Shown in pieces: positions 8,350-16,667 of a DNA stretch of 64,000 nucleotides. The position numbers and the translations under genes were made by a program. The notes below the pieces were generated by a model. The model was not told where the DNA came from. It did no database searches and was given only the letters and a program-made list of their open reading frames with translations. This DNA comes from Paenibacillus piscarius. GTDB lineage: Bacteria; Bacillota; Bacilli; Paenibacillales; Paenibacillaceae. The stretch's first letter is position 1; each line of letters opens with the position of its first letter. The DNA is taken from assembly GCF_022234545.1 (NCBI RefSeq), contig NZ_JAIEUI010000008.1, positions 1 through 64,000 of the forward strand, written 5' to 3'.

Positions 8350-9506
8350 AACGAATGGGCTCCGCTGAAGCCTTGGGCAGTATTGATGTCAAGTCCTCTG
8401 TTATGGAGCGGGTCCGGGCCATCCATGCGCAGCAGAATGCTCCGGAGCATGAGACGTTGGCTTCGCCCGGACAGCCGGTGCCTGGAATGGATGCGCAAGC
8501 GGCTCCTGTGATGACCAGGCAGCAGATGCCTTCGCAGCGCCCTGCGCCATTGCGGGGCCGGAGGCTGGCTGCCGGACTGTGTGCTATGGTGCTGCTTGGG
8601 GCGGCAGGCTTTGGCGTTGTGCGTAATGTGCTGGATCAGGGAACTATGGGTAAGGCGCAGCGCCTGGACTTTGCGGTGATCCGGCAGACGGAGGGGCAGC
8701 CTCTGGCCTTGAAGGACAGCAGCGGCAGAGTTGTGGCGCAGCTTAAGAACGCTGAATCGAAGGTGTACACGCCCTACATTGGCTCAAGCTCTGCCCGGGA
8801 ACGTTTCTTTAAGTTAAAAGAACAATATGAAAGGCAGGCGCAAGCCGGCCTGCAGCCGGGAGAGACAGCAGCTTATTATGTCAATGACAGTGAACTCATT
8901 GCATTGATGAACGGGCTGGGGTATGGAGCTCCGCTTTTTTTCACCAGCAGAACGGTTACGTATACCAATTACGCGCAGTTGTCGGCAGCCCGTGAGCAGA
9001 TGGGGAAGTGGAGCTTCACGCTGCCGCCCGAGAGAATAGACGGATTCCAGTTTACTGGGGGCCGGCTGATCGCGAAAGTCCCCTCTTCCTTTGAGCCGGA
9101 GTACGGGCAGGTCCTGAAGGAGCTGAAGGCCGAAGCCGAAGGTGAGCCGGACGGGAACCCGCTGGCTGTAACCATATGGCCCGTGAAGAGAATTGCAGAG
9201 GTCGAGGTGGCCTATCAGGACGGCAGCCAGCAGCTCCAGCTTCGGTTATTCTGGAATAATGCAGCAACAACCGGCCCGGTTCAAATCATTCTGTCCGCCG
9301 GCGAAACTGCCGAAATGTGGTCCTATGAAGATAAGGAGCTGCTATATATTCCCGGGGTAGGTGCCGTGAACAACGGGGGTTCAGTAAGCAGATTGTATTG
9401 GTATGACAGCGCCTACGGCGGGCTTGCTGTGATGACCGACCCGCCTGATAAGCGGCTGACCCGGGAACAATGGGAGAGTATTGCCGCCGGGATGGTGCAG
9501 CAGTGA
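8313..9506 (+). CDS. putative membrane-bound anti-sigma factor / DUF4367-like protein
   Basis: Probable regulator of the ECF sigma factor encoded just upstream; the genes overlap by 37 bases and are surely cotranslated. The first 80 residues are charged and cytoplasmic, one membrane helix follows (about 84-104, LAAGLCAMVLLGAAGFGVV), and about 290 residues are extracellular. No zinc anti-sigma HxxxCxxC motif is present, so the anti-sigma role is inferred from position and topology only. The extracellular part shares its plan with the next gene product: a YYVND/VYVND start, an SSxEPEYG/SLPKEYVLKE strand, then LQLRLFWN/SQLQWTS and a final 'Trp/Leu ... AGM/AGSL' helix, reminiscent of DUF4367. The Shine-Dalgarno GAGGAGGAGG is strong. 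Confidence 0.7.
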   Translation: MDKRFAAEEKRIKRMGSAEALGSIDVKSSVMERVRAIHAQQNAPEHETLASPGQPVPGMDAQAAPVMTRQQMPSQRPAPLRGRRLAAGLCAMVLLGAAGFGVVRNVLDQGTMGKAQRLDFAVIRQTEGQPLALKDSSGRVVAQLKNAESKVYTPYIGSSSARERFFKLKEQYERQAQAGLQPGETAAYYVNDSELIALMNGLGYGAPLFFTSRTVTYTNYAQLSAAREQMGKWSFTLPPERIDGFQFTGGRLIAKVPSSFEPEYGQVLKELKAEAEGEPDGNPLAVTIWPVKRIAEVEVAYQDGSQQLQLRLFWNNAATTGPVQIILSAGETAEMWSYEDKELLYIPGVGAVNNGGSVSRLYWYDSAYGGLAVMTDPPDKRLTREQWESIAAGMVQQ

Positions 9507-9543
9507 GGCAACAACCAATCAACCGGAAGGAAGGGATTGAACG

Positions 9544-10362
9544 ATGTTTCATTATAAAAAAGCGGCAGCTGCCGTAATGTGCTTGTCTATGCTGCTAAGC
9601 GGGGCTGGTGCTACGGCCGGAGCTAAGGGCACGCTGCCCGACAAATTAAAGAATAAAAGCAACGGCATCCTGGCTACAGAAATCGCCAAGCCGGCTGCGC
9701 CGTCTCCGCTGGACGCTTTGCTGGCCCAGGCGAACGCGGTTCCCCTGAAAGCAGGGGAAATCCGGGTGGTGTACGTCAATGATGCCAAAATGAACACGCT
9801 GGATAACCTGAATATCAGTTATGTGCCTTTCAGCTATACTACTGTAAGCCAAGCCGCGCAGAAATTATCGTCGATGGGCGGAGGTGTATTGATGGCTCCG
9901 GCTTCGCTGCCGAAGGAGTATGTGCTGAAGGAGGCAACCATCAGCCCGGATATTCCTTTGTCTTATGAAGCAAGATACATCCAGCTCAGGGATGAGCTCA
10001 AGGGGCAAACCAAAGCCGCCGGCAAAAAGGTCATCGCCGAGATGCTCCCATGGAGCGGCCATGTGACTACCCTGACCTATACCCGTAAGGGAGAGGTACT
10101 GAGCCTGCGCGCCGAGCCTGCCAGTGAGCTTCCGGCTGGAGTTACCCTAGCCTTATTGCCGGGAGACAAGGATACGCAGGTGCAGGTTAACGGGCAGCAG
10201 ATGATGTTCACCTCCTTCGGTCCGCATCACGGTAAACTGAAATCGCAATTACAGTGGACCAGCCTGGACGGCAATACCGAATATACATTGACGGATACCC
10301 GGAACACAGTACAGAGCAAGGCGGAGCTGCTGAAAATGGCAGGCAGCCTGTCAGCCCAATAA
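9544..10362 (+). CDS. secreted protein, paralogue of the preceding extracellular domain
   Basis: A 272-residue exported protein with a clear signal peptide (MFHYKKAAAAVMCLSMLLSGAGATAGA). The mature part resembles the extracellular part of the preceding product: IRVVYVNDAKMNTL against AAYYVNDSELIAL, a PKEYVLKEATISP strand, a QLQWTSLDGNTEYTL strand and a closing AELLKMAGSL helix, as in DUF4367-type domains. It is separated by 37 bases from the upstream gene with GGAAGGAAGG before the ATG, so it is the third gene of the sigma operon. It ends 3 bases from the convergent ligase gene. Function unknown; a periplasmic-side sensor or envelope stress protein is a reasonable guess. Confidence 0.7.
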   Translation: MFHYKKAAAAVMCLSMLLSGAGATAGAKGTLPDKLKNKSNGILATEIAKPAAPSPLDALLAQANAVPLKAGEIRVVYVNDAKMNTLDNLNISYVPFSYTTVSQAAQKLSSMGGGVLMAPASLPKEYVLKEATISPDIPLSYEARYIQLRDELKGQTKAAGKKVIAEMLPWSGHVTTLTYTRKGEVLSLRAEPASELPAGVTLALLPGDKDTQVQVNGQQMMFTSFGPHHGKLKSQLQWTSLDGNTEYTLTDTRNTVQSKAELLKMAGSLSAQ

Positions 10363-10365
10363 ATT

Positions 10366-11367
10366 CTATATATCCCTCTGGCTCAACGAACATGACCGGG
10401 GCGGCAGGTCCACCTGGGCCTGTATAACCGGCTGGCGAAAGGTGCCGGAGGGATTCCACTCCAGGAAATTCAGCTTGAACACCAGCTCCGGTCTAATCCA
10501 GACGGAGCCTTTGCTGCGCTGCGGAAGCCCGGCAAACGGCATCTGCTCCGTAACCAGCCCGGGGATTCGTGCCGTTAGCGTCCGCCAGTCCTGAACGGTC
10601 ATTTTGCCTGCCCCGGCATGGCCGATATAGTGCAGCTTCCCGGCATCATCATACAGGCCGAAAAGCAGCGCGTTGACGATTCCGTCCCGGAAGGTGACAC
10701 CGCCCGCGACAGCGGTGACATCGGAGATGATCTTGAGCTTCTGCCAGCGCTTGTCCTTGCCGCCGGGGGCATAGGTGCTGTTCAGATCCTTGCAGACAAT
10801 CCCCTCCAGACTGCCCTGCCTTGCCGCAGCCAGCAGTTGTGCGGCGTCAGGGTAGCTGGGCACCTGCTGCACATGCGGATGGGGCAGCAACATTTCGCTT
10901 AGCATCTCCTGCCGCCGGGACAAGGGCATGTCCAGCAGCCACAAGCCGTTGCAGTACAGGATGTCGAATACCATGTACAGCACCGGCACCTGCGGCTGCA
11001 CTGCCCGGATTGCCGCCTCGTTCTTCAGGCTGTCCCGCCGCATCACCTCATGGAAGGAGGGCTTGCCGCCGCTCAGTGCAATGATCTCGCCATCGAGTAT
11101 AAAAGAGCCCGCCCGGCAATAGGCCTCCGGCTTCGCCAGCTCGGGGTATTGCAGGGTGCGCCTGTTGCCCCGGCGGTTGATCAGCTCAGCCTGGCTTCCA
11201 TCGAACAGCGAGAGCATCCGCACCCCGTCCCATTTAATCTGGGCGATCCACTGGCTTCCGGCCGGAGGAACGGCTGCCAGCACCGGCTCAAACGGGGTGG
11301 GCGGCTGCAGCTTTCCGGAACCGGCAGCCGGCCTTGCCCCGGATACAGCTAAGCGGCCGCTAGGCAT
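10366..11367 (-). CDS. LigD-type ATP-dependent DNA ligase (NHEJ), stand-alone LIG domain
   Basis: Seals breaks in the Ku-dependent end-joining pathway. The product is a minimal two-domain ATP-dependent ligase: nucleotidyltransferase domain with motif I IKWDGVR (the adenylated Lys), motif III-like FDILYCNG, motif IV LEGIVCKDLNSTYAPG, motif V WQKLK, and an OB-fold C-terminus (DLPPRSCSL tail). The ATG at 11367 overlaps the Ku stop codon by 8 bases. The frame is open up to a TTG at 11406, but the overlap start is preferred, giving 333 aa. Ku and this ligase therefore form one translationally coupled unit, while the polymerase module is a separate gene at 6648-7532. Confidence 0.9.
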   Translation of the reverse strand: MPSGRLAVSGARPAAGSGKLQPPTPFEPVLAAVPPAGSQWIAQIKWDGVRMLSLFDGSQAELINRRGNRRTLQYPELAKPEAYCRAGSFILDGEIIALSGGKPSFHEVMRRDSLKNEAAIRAVQPQVPVLYMVFDILYCNGLWLLDMPLSRRQEMLSEMLLPHPHVQQVPSYPDAAQLLAAARQGSLEGIVCKDLNSTYAPGGKDKRWQKLKIISDVTAVAGGVTFRDGIVNALLFGLYDDAGKLHYIGHAGAGKMTVQDWRTLTARIPGLVTEQMPFAGLPQRSKGSVWIRPELVFKLNFLEWNPSGTFRQPVIQAQVDLPPRSCSLSQRDI

Positions 11368-12340
11368 CCTTGCTCTTGGCGCTCCGGCGCTTCGGCTTTG
11401 GAGCAATCACCGGAATCGGTCCGGTGGCTTCATCTACAACCGGGGTTGCCGGGGCATCAGCCTGAGCCCCGGCAGAAGCGGCTTTGGCCTTGGCTGGACG
11501 CTTCTTGGTCCCGGCGGCTGTCCGCGGCTTCGCGCCTGCTCCAGTCTTGGCCGGTCCGGGATCGGACGGGATATGCTGGACCGCTTCGATACTGGCCTGC
11601 AGAGCCGCCATCAGATCGATGACATTGGTCTCCTGGCGTGCAGGAGCAATGTGGAACTCTTCTCCGGCAATTTTATGCGTAATCAGATCCAGCATCCGCT
11701 GGCGGTAATCGTCGGTATATTTGGCGGGCTCGAACGGGGTGGACAGCTGGGAGATCAGCAGCTTGGCCATGTCCAGCTCCTTGTCGTTCACCTGGCCCGG
11801 CTCCGGCAGGCCCGGGACCTGCGATACCGGACGGACCTCATCGGGATAAAAAAACGTCTCAATCGCGATACAGTCCTGCAGCACACGAATCGCGGCCAGG
11901 CTGCTTTTGGAGCGGATGGAGATTTTGGCGATACCGATCTTGCCGGTCTGACGCATAGCCTCCATCAGCAGACGGTAAGCATTAGCACCTGCCTGATCGG
12001 GGGAGAGGTAATAGGTCTTCTGGAAATAGATCGGGTCAATCTCTGTCAGATCCACGAAATCCAGGATGGTGATGCTCTTGCTGCTCTCCTCCGTCAGCTG
12101 ATCCAGCTCCTCTTTGTCGAACAGCACGAACTTGCCTTTCTCATATTCGTAGCCCTTGCCGATCTCCTCCCACGCTACTTCCTTGTCACAGACCGGGCAT
12201 TTACGCACATAGGACAGCGGGCTGCCGCATTCTTTGTGGATGTAGCGCAGGGAGATGTCCTTGTCTTCCGTAGCGGAGAACATTTTGACGGGAACATGTA
12301 CCAGGCCGAAGCTGATGGCTCCTTTCCAAACGGTATGCAC
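11360..12340 (-). CDS. ku: Ku family DNA end-binding protein
   Basis: Homodimeric bacterial Ku that encircles broken DNA ends and recruits the LigD enzymes. The N-terminus MHTVWKGAISFGLVHVPVKMFSATE and the Zn-ribbon-like CGSPLSYVRKCPVCDKEV region are hallmark features; the core spans residues 1-245. The last 70 residues form a Lys/Ala/Pro-rich tail (KRPAKAKAASAG), typical of the extended C-termini that aid DNA threading. The start is a GTG at 12340 with AGGAGG 8 bases upstream. The downstream ligase gene overlaps it. In spore-formers this system protects spores against breaks on germination (established for Bacillus). Confidence 0.95.
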   Translation of the reverse strand: MHTVWKGAISFGLVHVPVKMFSATEDKDISLRYIHKECGSPLSYVRKCPVCDKEVAWEEIGKGYEYEKGKFVLFDKEELDQLTEESSKSITILDFVDLTEIDPIYFQKTYYLSPDQAGANAYRLLMEAMRQTGKIGIAKISIRSKSSLAAIRVLQDCIAIETFFYPDEVRPVSQVPGLPEPGQVNDKELDMAKLLISQLSTPFEPAKYTDDYRQRMLDLITHKIAGEEFHIAPARQETNVIDLMAALQASIEAVQHIPSDPGPAKTGAGAKPRTAAGTKKRPAKAKAASAGAQADAPATPVVDEATGPIPVIAPKPKRRSAKSKDA

Positions 12341-12494
12341 GGTTATCGCCTCCTGATAATTAGTGTTATGGCTTAGTATGAGGCGGGCGGGCTGATTCTA
12401 GCCATGCTTGAGGAAGGATGCATTATTTGAGAGCGGTGGGAAAAAATAAACCTGCTTCCGTTCGGCGGAGCCATGTGTAACGAAGGAGGCTGTT

Positions 12495-12677
12495 ATGGAT
12501 AACGAGCAGTATCACTGGAGCGATGCTCTGTCGGAGCAGGATATTCCGGCGGAGGCTGTCAACTGGGACAATATTATTGCGGGCCCGGAGGATGAGGAGC
12601 TGGATGCCGAACCGGGACTGCTGGATGCCGAAGCCACGATTGGCGATCTTCCGGCTGATGAAGATGAAGAGGACTAA
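12495..12677 (+). CDS. small acidic protein of unknown function
   Basis: A 60-residue, strongly acidic protein with no hydrophobic segment; over a third of the residues are Asp or Glu and the tail reads DEDEED. AAGGAGG sits 7 bases before the ATG, and the gene is followed after 14 bases by the sspH-like gene, so the pair is likely cotranscribed and possibly expressed in the forespore. I do not recognise the family. Confidence 0.65.
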   Translation: MDNEQYHWSDALSEQDIPAEAVNWDNIIAGPEDEELDAEPGLLDAEATIGDLPADEDEED

Positions 12678-12691
12678 GGAGGATGGGCAGA

Positions 12692-12877
12692 ATGGATATA
12701 GCACGGGCAAAGGCTATTTATGCCTCAAAGGACACTATTGCGGTGCATCTTGACGGAGAGCCGGTCTGGATTGAGCATGTCGATACCGACAACGGTATGG
12801 CTACCGTTCAGGTCGGCTCGCGGCCGACGAATACTCACACTGTTGGCGTGGAGCGGCTGGAGGAGCAGGGGAAGTAG
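12692..12877 (+). CDS. sspH: H-type small acid-soluble spore protein
   Basis: A 61-residue protein matching the SspH family, minor forespore DNA/core proteins of Bacillales. The pattern MDIARAKAIYAS, AVHLDGEPVWIEHVD, GMATVQV and a closing VGVERLEEQGK follows the B. subtilis SspH layout (MNIQRAKE... VMIQHVDESNETARIY... VPVNSLEE). An earlier ATG at 12683 is directly abutted by AGGAGG; the ATG at 12692 is 9 bases away, giving the canonical M-x-I-x-RAK start. It follows a small acidic ORF and is followed by a clear terminator at 12978-13026. The family assignment is by memory of the motif, not by search. Confidence 0.82.
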   Translation: MDIARAKAIYASKDTIAVHLDGEPVWIEHVDTDNGMATVQVGSRPTNTHTVGVERLEEQGK

Positions 12878-12977
12878 GTGTGGTGTGGGAGTAGCGTAGG
12901 AGTAGGCGTAGAAGTAGCAGGATTAGGCGAAGTGTAGAAGGAGCAGGGTGTAAAAGTAACCAGTAATTCATTATTGG

Positions 12978-13026
12978 AGCAGGGTCTTATTGGCGGTGTT
13001 ATCACCGCCGGGGGTCCTGCTTTTTT
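12978..13026 (+). terminator. rho-independent terminator after sspH-like gene
   Basis: AGCAGG pairs with CCTGCT, with an inner GGCGGTG/CACCGCC stem, and six Ts follow (13021-13026). Confidence 0.85.
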
Positions 13027-13690
13027 GGTGCGTTGGGAAGTGGGCGTGGCGGAGGAGGGGCGTGGGGCGGGAATGAGGTGCAGAAGTGCACTTGAATATG
13101 AGGAAAGTAGGCGTGGAGTCGGGATGAGGTGCAAAAGTGCACTTGAATATGAGGGAAGTGGGCATGTGGCGGCGTAAGGGGATGGGAGAGTTGGGGAGAA
13201 GGCGGGGGCGTACTGGAGTGCTCTTATTTGGATGAAACTTCTCGTTTTGTGGACCCCAGCGGACTCAGATGTCGTTAAGTAACATGTTCGGGGTAACATT
13301 TGGCTTAAAAGTTGAGGTTAACGGCCTCACAGTCCGCAACATGCAGCAAAATGAGGTTTTAAGCCAAATAGCGGCTTCTGTGTCCGCTTACCTCCCAGTG
13401 CTCCACTCATCCGCAACACGCTCACATATCACCTTACACACATCACCACGCACTTCCGCATCCACACCCACCGGTCACCTCACGCACTTGCCAGTCTGCC
13501 TTCGGTCACCTCACGCACTTGCCAGCTACACTCGCTCCACCTCACGCACCCGCCTTGCCCTCATACTCGCCCGCCACCTTAGACATCGTCCATACCGCTC
13601 ATCCGCACCACACACCTGCCCCTTCATCCCCGCCACCTCGGCCAGCAACCTCACCACGTACTCCAACCCGCTACGGTCCCATAATAATAG
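13027..13690. repeat. strand-asymmetric intergenic repeat region with direct and inverted repeats
   Basis: No gene is supported in this stretch. The left part (from about 12878) is G/purine-rich on the plus strand; the right part (13388-13690) is C-rich. Two near-identical 40-base units lie at 13073-13112 and 13124-13163 (period 51). In the centre is a long imperfect inverted repeat (13258-13388). On the right a 23-base unit is repeated exactly at 13472-13494 and 13503-13525 (period 31), with a partial third copy near 13532. Short open frames here are low-complexity (Thr/Ser/Pro/His-rich) and have no Shine-Dalgarno. Confidence 0.7.
13258..13388. repeat. long imperfect inverted repeat
   Basis: Outer arms AGCGGACTCAGA (13258-13269) and TCTGTGTCCGCT (13377-13388) differ at one base; inner arms TTTGGCTTAAAA (13299-13310) and TTTTAAGCCAAA (13357-13368) are perfect. 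It resembles a non-autonomous interspersed element or a degenerate hairpin repeat. Confidence 0.7.
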
Positions 13691-13702
13691 CTGACACAAG
13701 GG

Positions 13703-13732
13703 TTGACGCAGGAAGGGGCGAACCCCTATATT
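13703..13732 (+). promoter_or_regulatory. putative sigma-A promoter
   Basis: TTGACG (13703-13708), an 18-base spacer and TATATT (13727-13732) lie 25 bases before the DMT transporter start. Confidence 0.55.
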
Positions 13733-13757
13733 GGGGGGAGAATTTGGAGGAAAAGAG

Positions 13758-14735
13758 ATGATGGACATGCGCCCGATATTGCTGGGGATCTGCTCGGCGC
13801 TGTTTTTTGCGGTGACTTTTGTGCTGAACCGTAGGATGGAGCTGGCCGGGGGAAGCTGGGCCTGGAGCGCCTCGCTGCGTTACTTGTTTACCCTGCCGCT
13901 ACTGGTGGCGGTCGTGGCAGGACGGGGACGGCTCAAGCCGTTGCTTCAGGCCATGCGAGAACGTCCGGGCGCTTGGCTGCTGTGGGGAACGGTCGGCTTC
14001 GGCCTGTTCTATGCGCCCATCTGCTTCGCAGCAGCGTATGCGCCGGGCTGGCTGACAGCGGGGACGTGGCAGATTACAATTATCTCCGGTTCGCTGCTGG
14101 CCCCATTCTTCGGGCAGTGGATCAGCTGCCCCTCAGGCCCGGTATACATAAAAGGCAGAATTCCGCTGCGCGGGCTGCTCCTATCCCTGATTATTCTGGC
14201 CGGTGTTGCCCTGCTGCAAGCCGATCATGCGCGCAGTATAGCCCCGTCACAGGTGCTGCTCGGCATCCTTCCGGTGCTGATTGCCTCCTTCGCCTATCCG
14301 CTGGGTAACCGCAAAATGATGGCGCTCTGCGGAGACAAGCTGGATGTCTTTCAGCGGATTCTCGGCATGACGCTGGCCAGCCTGCCCTTCTGGCTGCTGC
14401 TTGCCCTGTACGGGCTGGCGGATGCTGGCCTGCCGTCTTCCCCGCAGGTGGGCCAGTCTGTCATCGTTGCACTCAGTTCGGGGATTGTGGCGACGGTGCT
14501 CTTTTTCCGGGCTACAGATCTGGTACGGGACAGCATGAGCGGCCTGGCTGCCGTGGAGGCCACCCAGTCGCTGGAGGTTCTCTTCGCCCTGATCGGGGAG
14601 ATCCTGCTGCTGCATTCCCCGCTGCCTTCGCTGCTGTCATGGATAGGAATTGCGGTCATTATTGGCGGAATGGTGCTGCACAGCCTGTTCTCCAGACACC
14701 CGGAGGAGGTCCGTGCTCCCAGTGCTGCCGCCTGA
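13758..14735 (+). CDS. DMT-superfamily multidrug exporter (EmrE-like family)
   Basis: A 325-residue membrane protein with about ten hydrophobic segments in two similar halves, the layout of the drug/metabolite transporter superfamily. The opening (ILLGICSALFFAVTFVLNRRMELAGGSWAWSASLRYLFTLPLL) and the EATQSLEVLFALIGE stretch fit the 'multidrug resistance efflux transporter' family. GGAGG lies 7 bases before ATG 13758; an earlier in-frame TTG at 13731 overlaps the likely -10 box and is rejected. It is a single gene between the repeat region and the tsaE operon. The substrate is not predictable. Confidence 0.82.
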   Translation: MMDMRPILLGICSALFFAVTFVLNRRMELAGGSWAWSASLRYLFTLPLLVAVVAGRGRLKPLLQAMRERPGAWLLWGTVGFGLFYAPICFAAAYAPGWLTAGTWQITIISGSLLAPFFGQWISCPSGPVYIKGRIPLRGLLLSLIILAGVALLQADHARSIAPSQVLLGILPVLIASFAYPLGNRKMMALCGDKLDVFQRILGMTLASLPFWLLLALYGLADAGLPSSPQVGQSVIVALSSGIVATVLFFRATDLVRDSMSGLAAVEATQSLEVLFALIGEILLLHSPLPSLLSWIGIAVIIGGMVLHSLFSRHPEEVRAPSAAA

Positions 14736-14822
14736 ACGGACGCCTGTTGCGGTACATGTAGCATACCGATATAATTAAAAGTATTGTTAACCGGTAAGGT
14801 TATATAAAAGGTGGTTGCAGCT

Positions 14823-15317
14823 TTGGACAATATGACAGAAACGGTGTTTACCTGCCGTTCTTATAGCCTTCAGGATACAGACGCGCTGGCCGCTGCTATT
14901 GCTGCAGAGTCATTCCCGGGGATGGTCATCGGCCTGGACGGTGATCTGGGTGCAGGCAAAACAGCATTCTCGCAGGGATATGCCCGGCATCTGGGGGTAG
15001 AGGGGATTGTGAACAGTCCTACTTTTACAATTATCAAGGAATATCAGGGCCGTCTGCCGCTGTACCATATGGATGTCTACCGGATCTCGGTGCAGGAAGC
15101 GGATGAGCTGGGGCTGGAGGAATATTTCTACGGCCAGGGTGTGAGTCTGGTGGAATGGAGCAGTGTCATTACGGACCTGTTGCCGCCGCGGCATCTGCAC
15201 ATCGGGCTGAAAACGACCGGCCCGGAGGAACGGGAGATTACGGTGACCGGAATCGGAGAACCTTACGGCGAAGTGTGCCGCGGGCTGATCCAGAAGTGGG
15301 GTAAAAGAGATGAGTAA
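14823..15317 (+). CDS. tsaE: tRNA t6A biosynthesis ATPase TsaE
   Basis: P-loop ATPase that resets the TsaB-TsaD complex in making threonylcarbamoyl-adenosine at tRNA position 37. Walker A (GDLGAGKT), the SPTFTIIKEY stretch and LYHMDVYRI are family signatures. AAAGGTGG points to a TTG start at 14823; the ATG at 14832 is an alternative. It is the first gene of the four-gene tsaE-tsaB-rimI-tsaD run, equivalent to ydiBCDE in Bacillus, and its end overlaps tsaB by 8 bases. Confidence 0.95.
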   Translation: MDNMTETVFTCRSYSLQDTDALAAAIAAESFPGMVIGLDGDLGAGKTAFSQGYARHLGVEGIVNSPTFTIIKEYQGRLPLYHMDVYRISVQEADELGLEEYFYGQGVSLVEWSSVITDLLPPRHLHIGLKTTGPEEREITVTGIGEPYGEVCRGLIQKWGKRDE

Positions 15318-16146
15318 TTTGAATAATGAGCCGCGCAAGCGGCTTTTGTCGCTGGATACATCAACGGCTGTTCTCGGCGTAGCCGTAACCGCCGGCAGCG
15401 AGCTGCTGCATGAGATCAATGCTTCGGGCGAGCGGAACCACTCGGTTCATCTGCTGCCTATTATTGAACAAGCGCTGCAGGCGTCTGCGGCAACTGCGGA
15501 TAAGATCGGCGGAATCGCGGTCGGCATCGGTCCGGGCTCCTATACGGGAACGCGGATTGCGGTCACTGCCGCCAAGACGCTGGCCTGGGCCTGGAATGTG
15601 CCGGTAACCGGCGTGTCGAGTCTCCATGCGCTGGCCTGGGGCGGGTATCATGCTGCATCTGAGCAACGGGGGAATGCTGTGGAGGCTGGGCTGGAATCTG
15701 CGCCCGGAACCGGTGGACCGGACTGGATTATCCCGCTGATTGATGCCCGGCGGGGGCAGGCGTACACCGCTGTATTTGCGGCGGACGGGGACAAGCCTCC
15801 CCGGCGGCTTGCCGGGGACGCTATCCGGCTGATGGCGGACTGGGTGCAGGAGCTGGCGGAGCGGCTTAAGGAAGCTGAACGTGAAGGCAGCATGCCGGGC
15901 AGCCTGTGGTTTGTAGGGGAGACGGGACTGCACGGGACAGCGGAATCGCTTGCTCCGCTCACCGGTGCAGGCAATGTTCATACGGTGCCTTATGAGCTGG
16001 AAGGCCGCTGGACCGGCTTCCTGGCGGAAGCGGGGGTCTATGAGGCGGACGAAGAGCTCCATGCGCTGATCCCCAACTATACGCAGCTCTCGGAAGCAGA
16101 GGCCAATTTGCGGCGGAGCAGCGAAGGGAGCCTGAATACAAGATGA
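15310..16146 (+). CDS. tsaB: tRNA t6A biosynthesis protein TsaB
   Basis: Actin-fold partner (inactive paralogue) of TsaD, required for t6A synthesis. The N-terminal LLSLDTSTAVLGVAV and the GIGPGSYTGTRIAVTAAKTLAWAW motif are characteristic. The product is 278 residues, a little longer than the usual 220-240, with an insertion around residues 115-140 (ASEQRGNAVEAGLESAPG). The gene overlaps tsaE upstream by 8 bases and rimI downstream by 4 (ATGA). Confidence 0.95.
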   Translation: MSNLNNEPRKRLLSLDTSTAVLGVAVTAGSELLHEINASGERNHSVHLLPIIEQALQASAATADKIGGIAVGIGPGSYTGTRIAVTAAKTLAWAWNVPVTGVSSLHALAWGGYHAASEQRGNAVEAGLESAPGTGGPDWIIPLIDARRGQAYTAVFAADGDKPPRRLAGDAIRLMADWVQELAERLKEAEREGSMPGSLWFVGETGLHGTAESLAPLTGAGNVHTVPYELEGRWTGFLAEAGVYEADEELHALIPNYTQLSEAEANLRRSSEGSLNTR

Positions 16147-16667
16147 TAGAACCGGAAGCAGGAAGGGTTCAGGAGGATGAGCTTGTTTTTCGGCTGATGC
16201 GGCTGGAGGATATCCCCGACATTCTTGTCATTGAACGGGAAGCCTTCACCATGCCGTGGACCGAGGATGCCTTCCGTAACGAGCTGACCCATAACCACTT
16301 CGCCAAATATATGGTGATGGAGCTGGAAGGACATATTATCGGCTATGCGGGAATGTGGGCGATTGTCGATGAGGCGCATGTGACCAACATCGCGCTGCTG
16401 GAGGCGTACCGGGGGCGCAAATGGGGCGAGCGGCTGCTGGACGAGCTGATGAAGACGGCGGCTTATCTCGGGATGCAGTCGATTACGCTGGAGGTGCGGG
16501 TCTCCAATGAGGTGGCCCAGAATCTGTACCGCAAAAAAGGCTTCCGCCCCGCCGGCACCCGCAAGGGTTATTATTCGGACAACCGCGAGGATGCGCTCAT
16601 TATGTGGGCCACTCTGCCGGAGTACGGGGAGCAAGCTGCAACGGAAGGAAGCGTGGATTTGAAATGA
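16143..16667 (+). CDS. rimI: ribosomal-protein-alanine N-acetyltransferase RimI
   Basis: GNAT-fold acetyltransferase; family members acetylate the N-terminal alanine of ribosomal protein S18 and other proteins. Motif A reads VTNIALLEAYRGRKWGERLLDEL (acetyl-CoA pyrophosphate loop), followed by LEVRVSNEVAQNLYRKKGFRPAGTRKGYYSD, the RimI hallmark. The product is 174 residues. The gene is joined to both neighbours by ATGA overlaps, within the t6A operon. Confidence 0.93.
   Translation: MIEPEAGRVQEDELVFRLMRLEDIPDILVIEREAFTMPWTEDAFRNELTHNHFAKYMVMELEGHIIGYAGMWAIVDEAHVTNIALLEAYRGRKWGERLLDELMKTAAYLGMQSITLEVRVSNEVAQNLYRKKGFRPAGTRKGYYSDNREDALIMWATLPEYGEQAATEGSVDLK

Noticed and set aside
11156..12376. 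Plus-strand frame opposite ku and the ligase gene
   Set aside because: Ku and the ligase are certain on the other strand; this frame has no motif or Shine-Dalgarno.
13269..13761. Thr/Ser/Pro/His-rich open frames in the repeat region
   Set aside because: Low-complexity translation of C-rich repeats, no ribosome site, not consistent with neighbouring genes.
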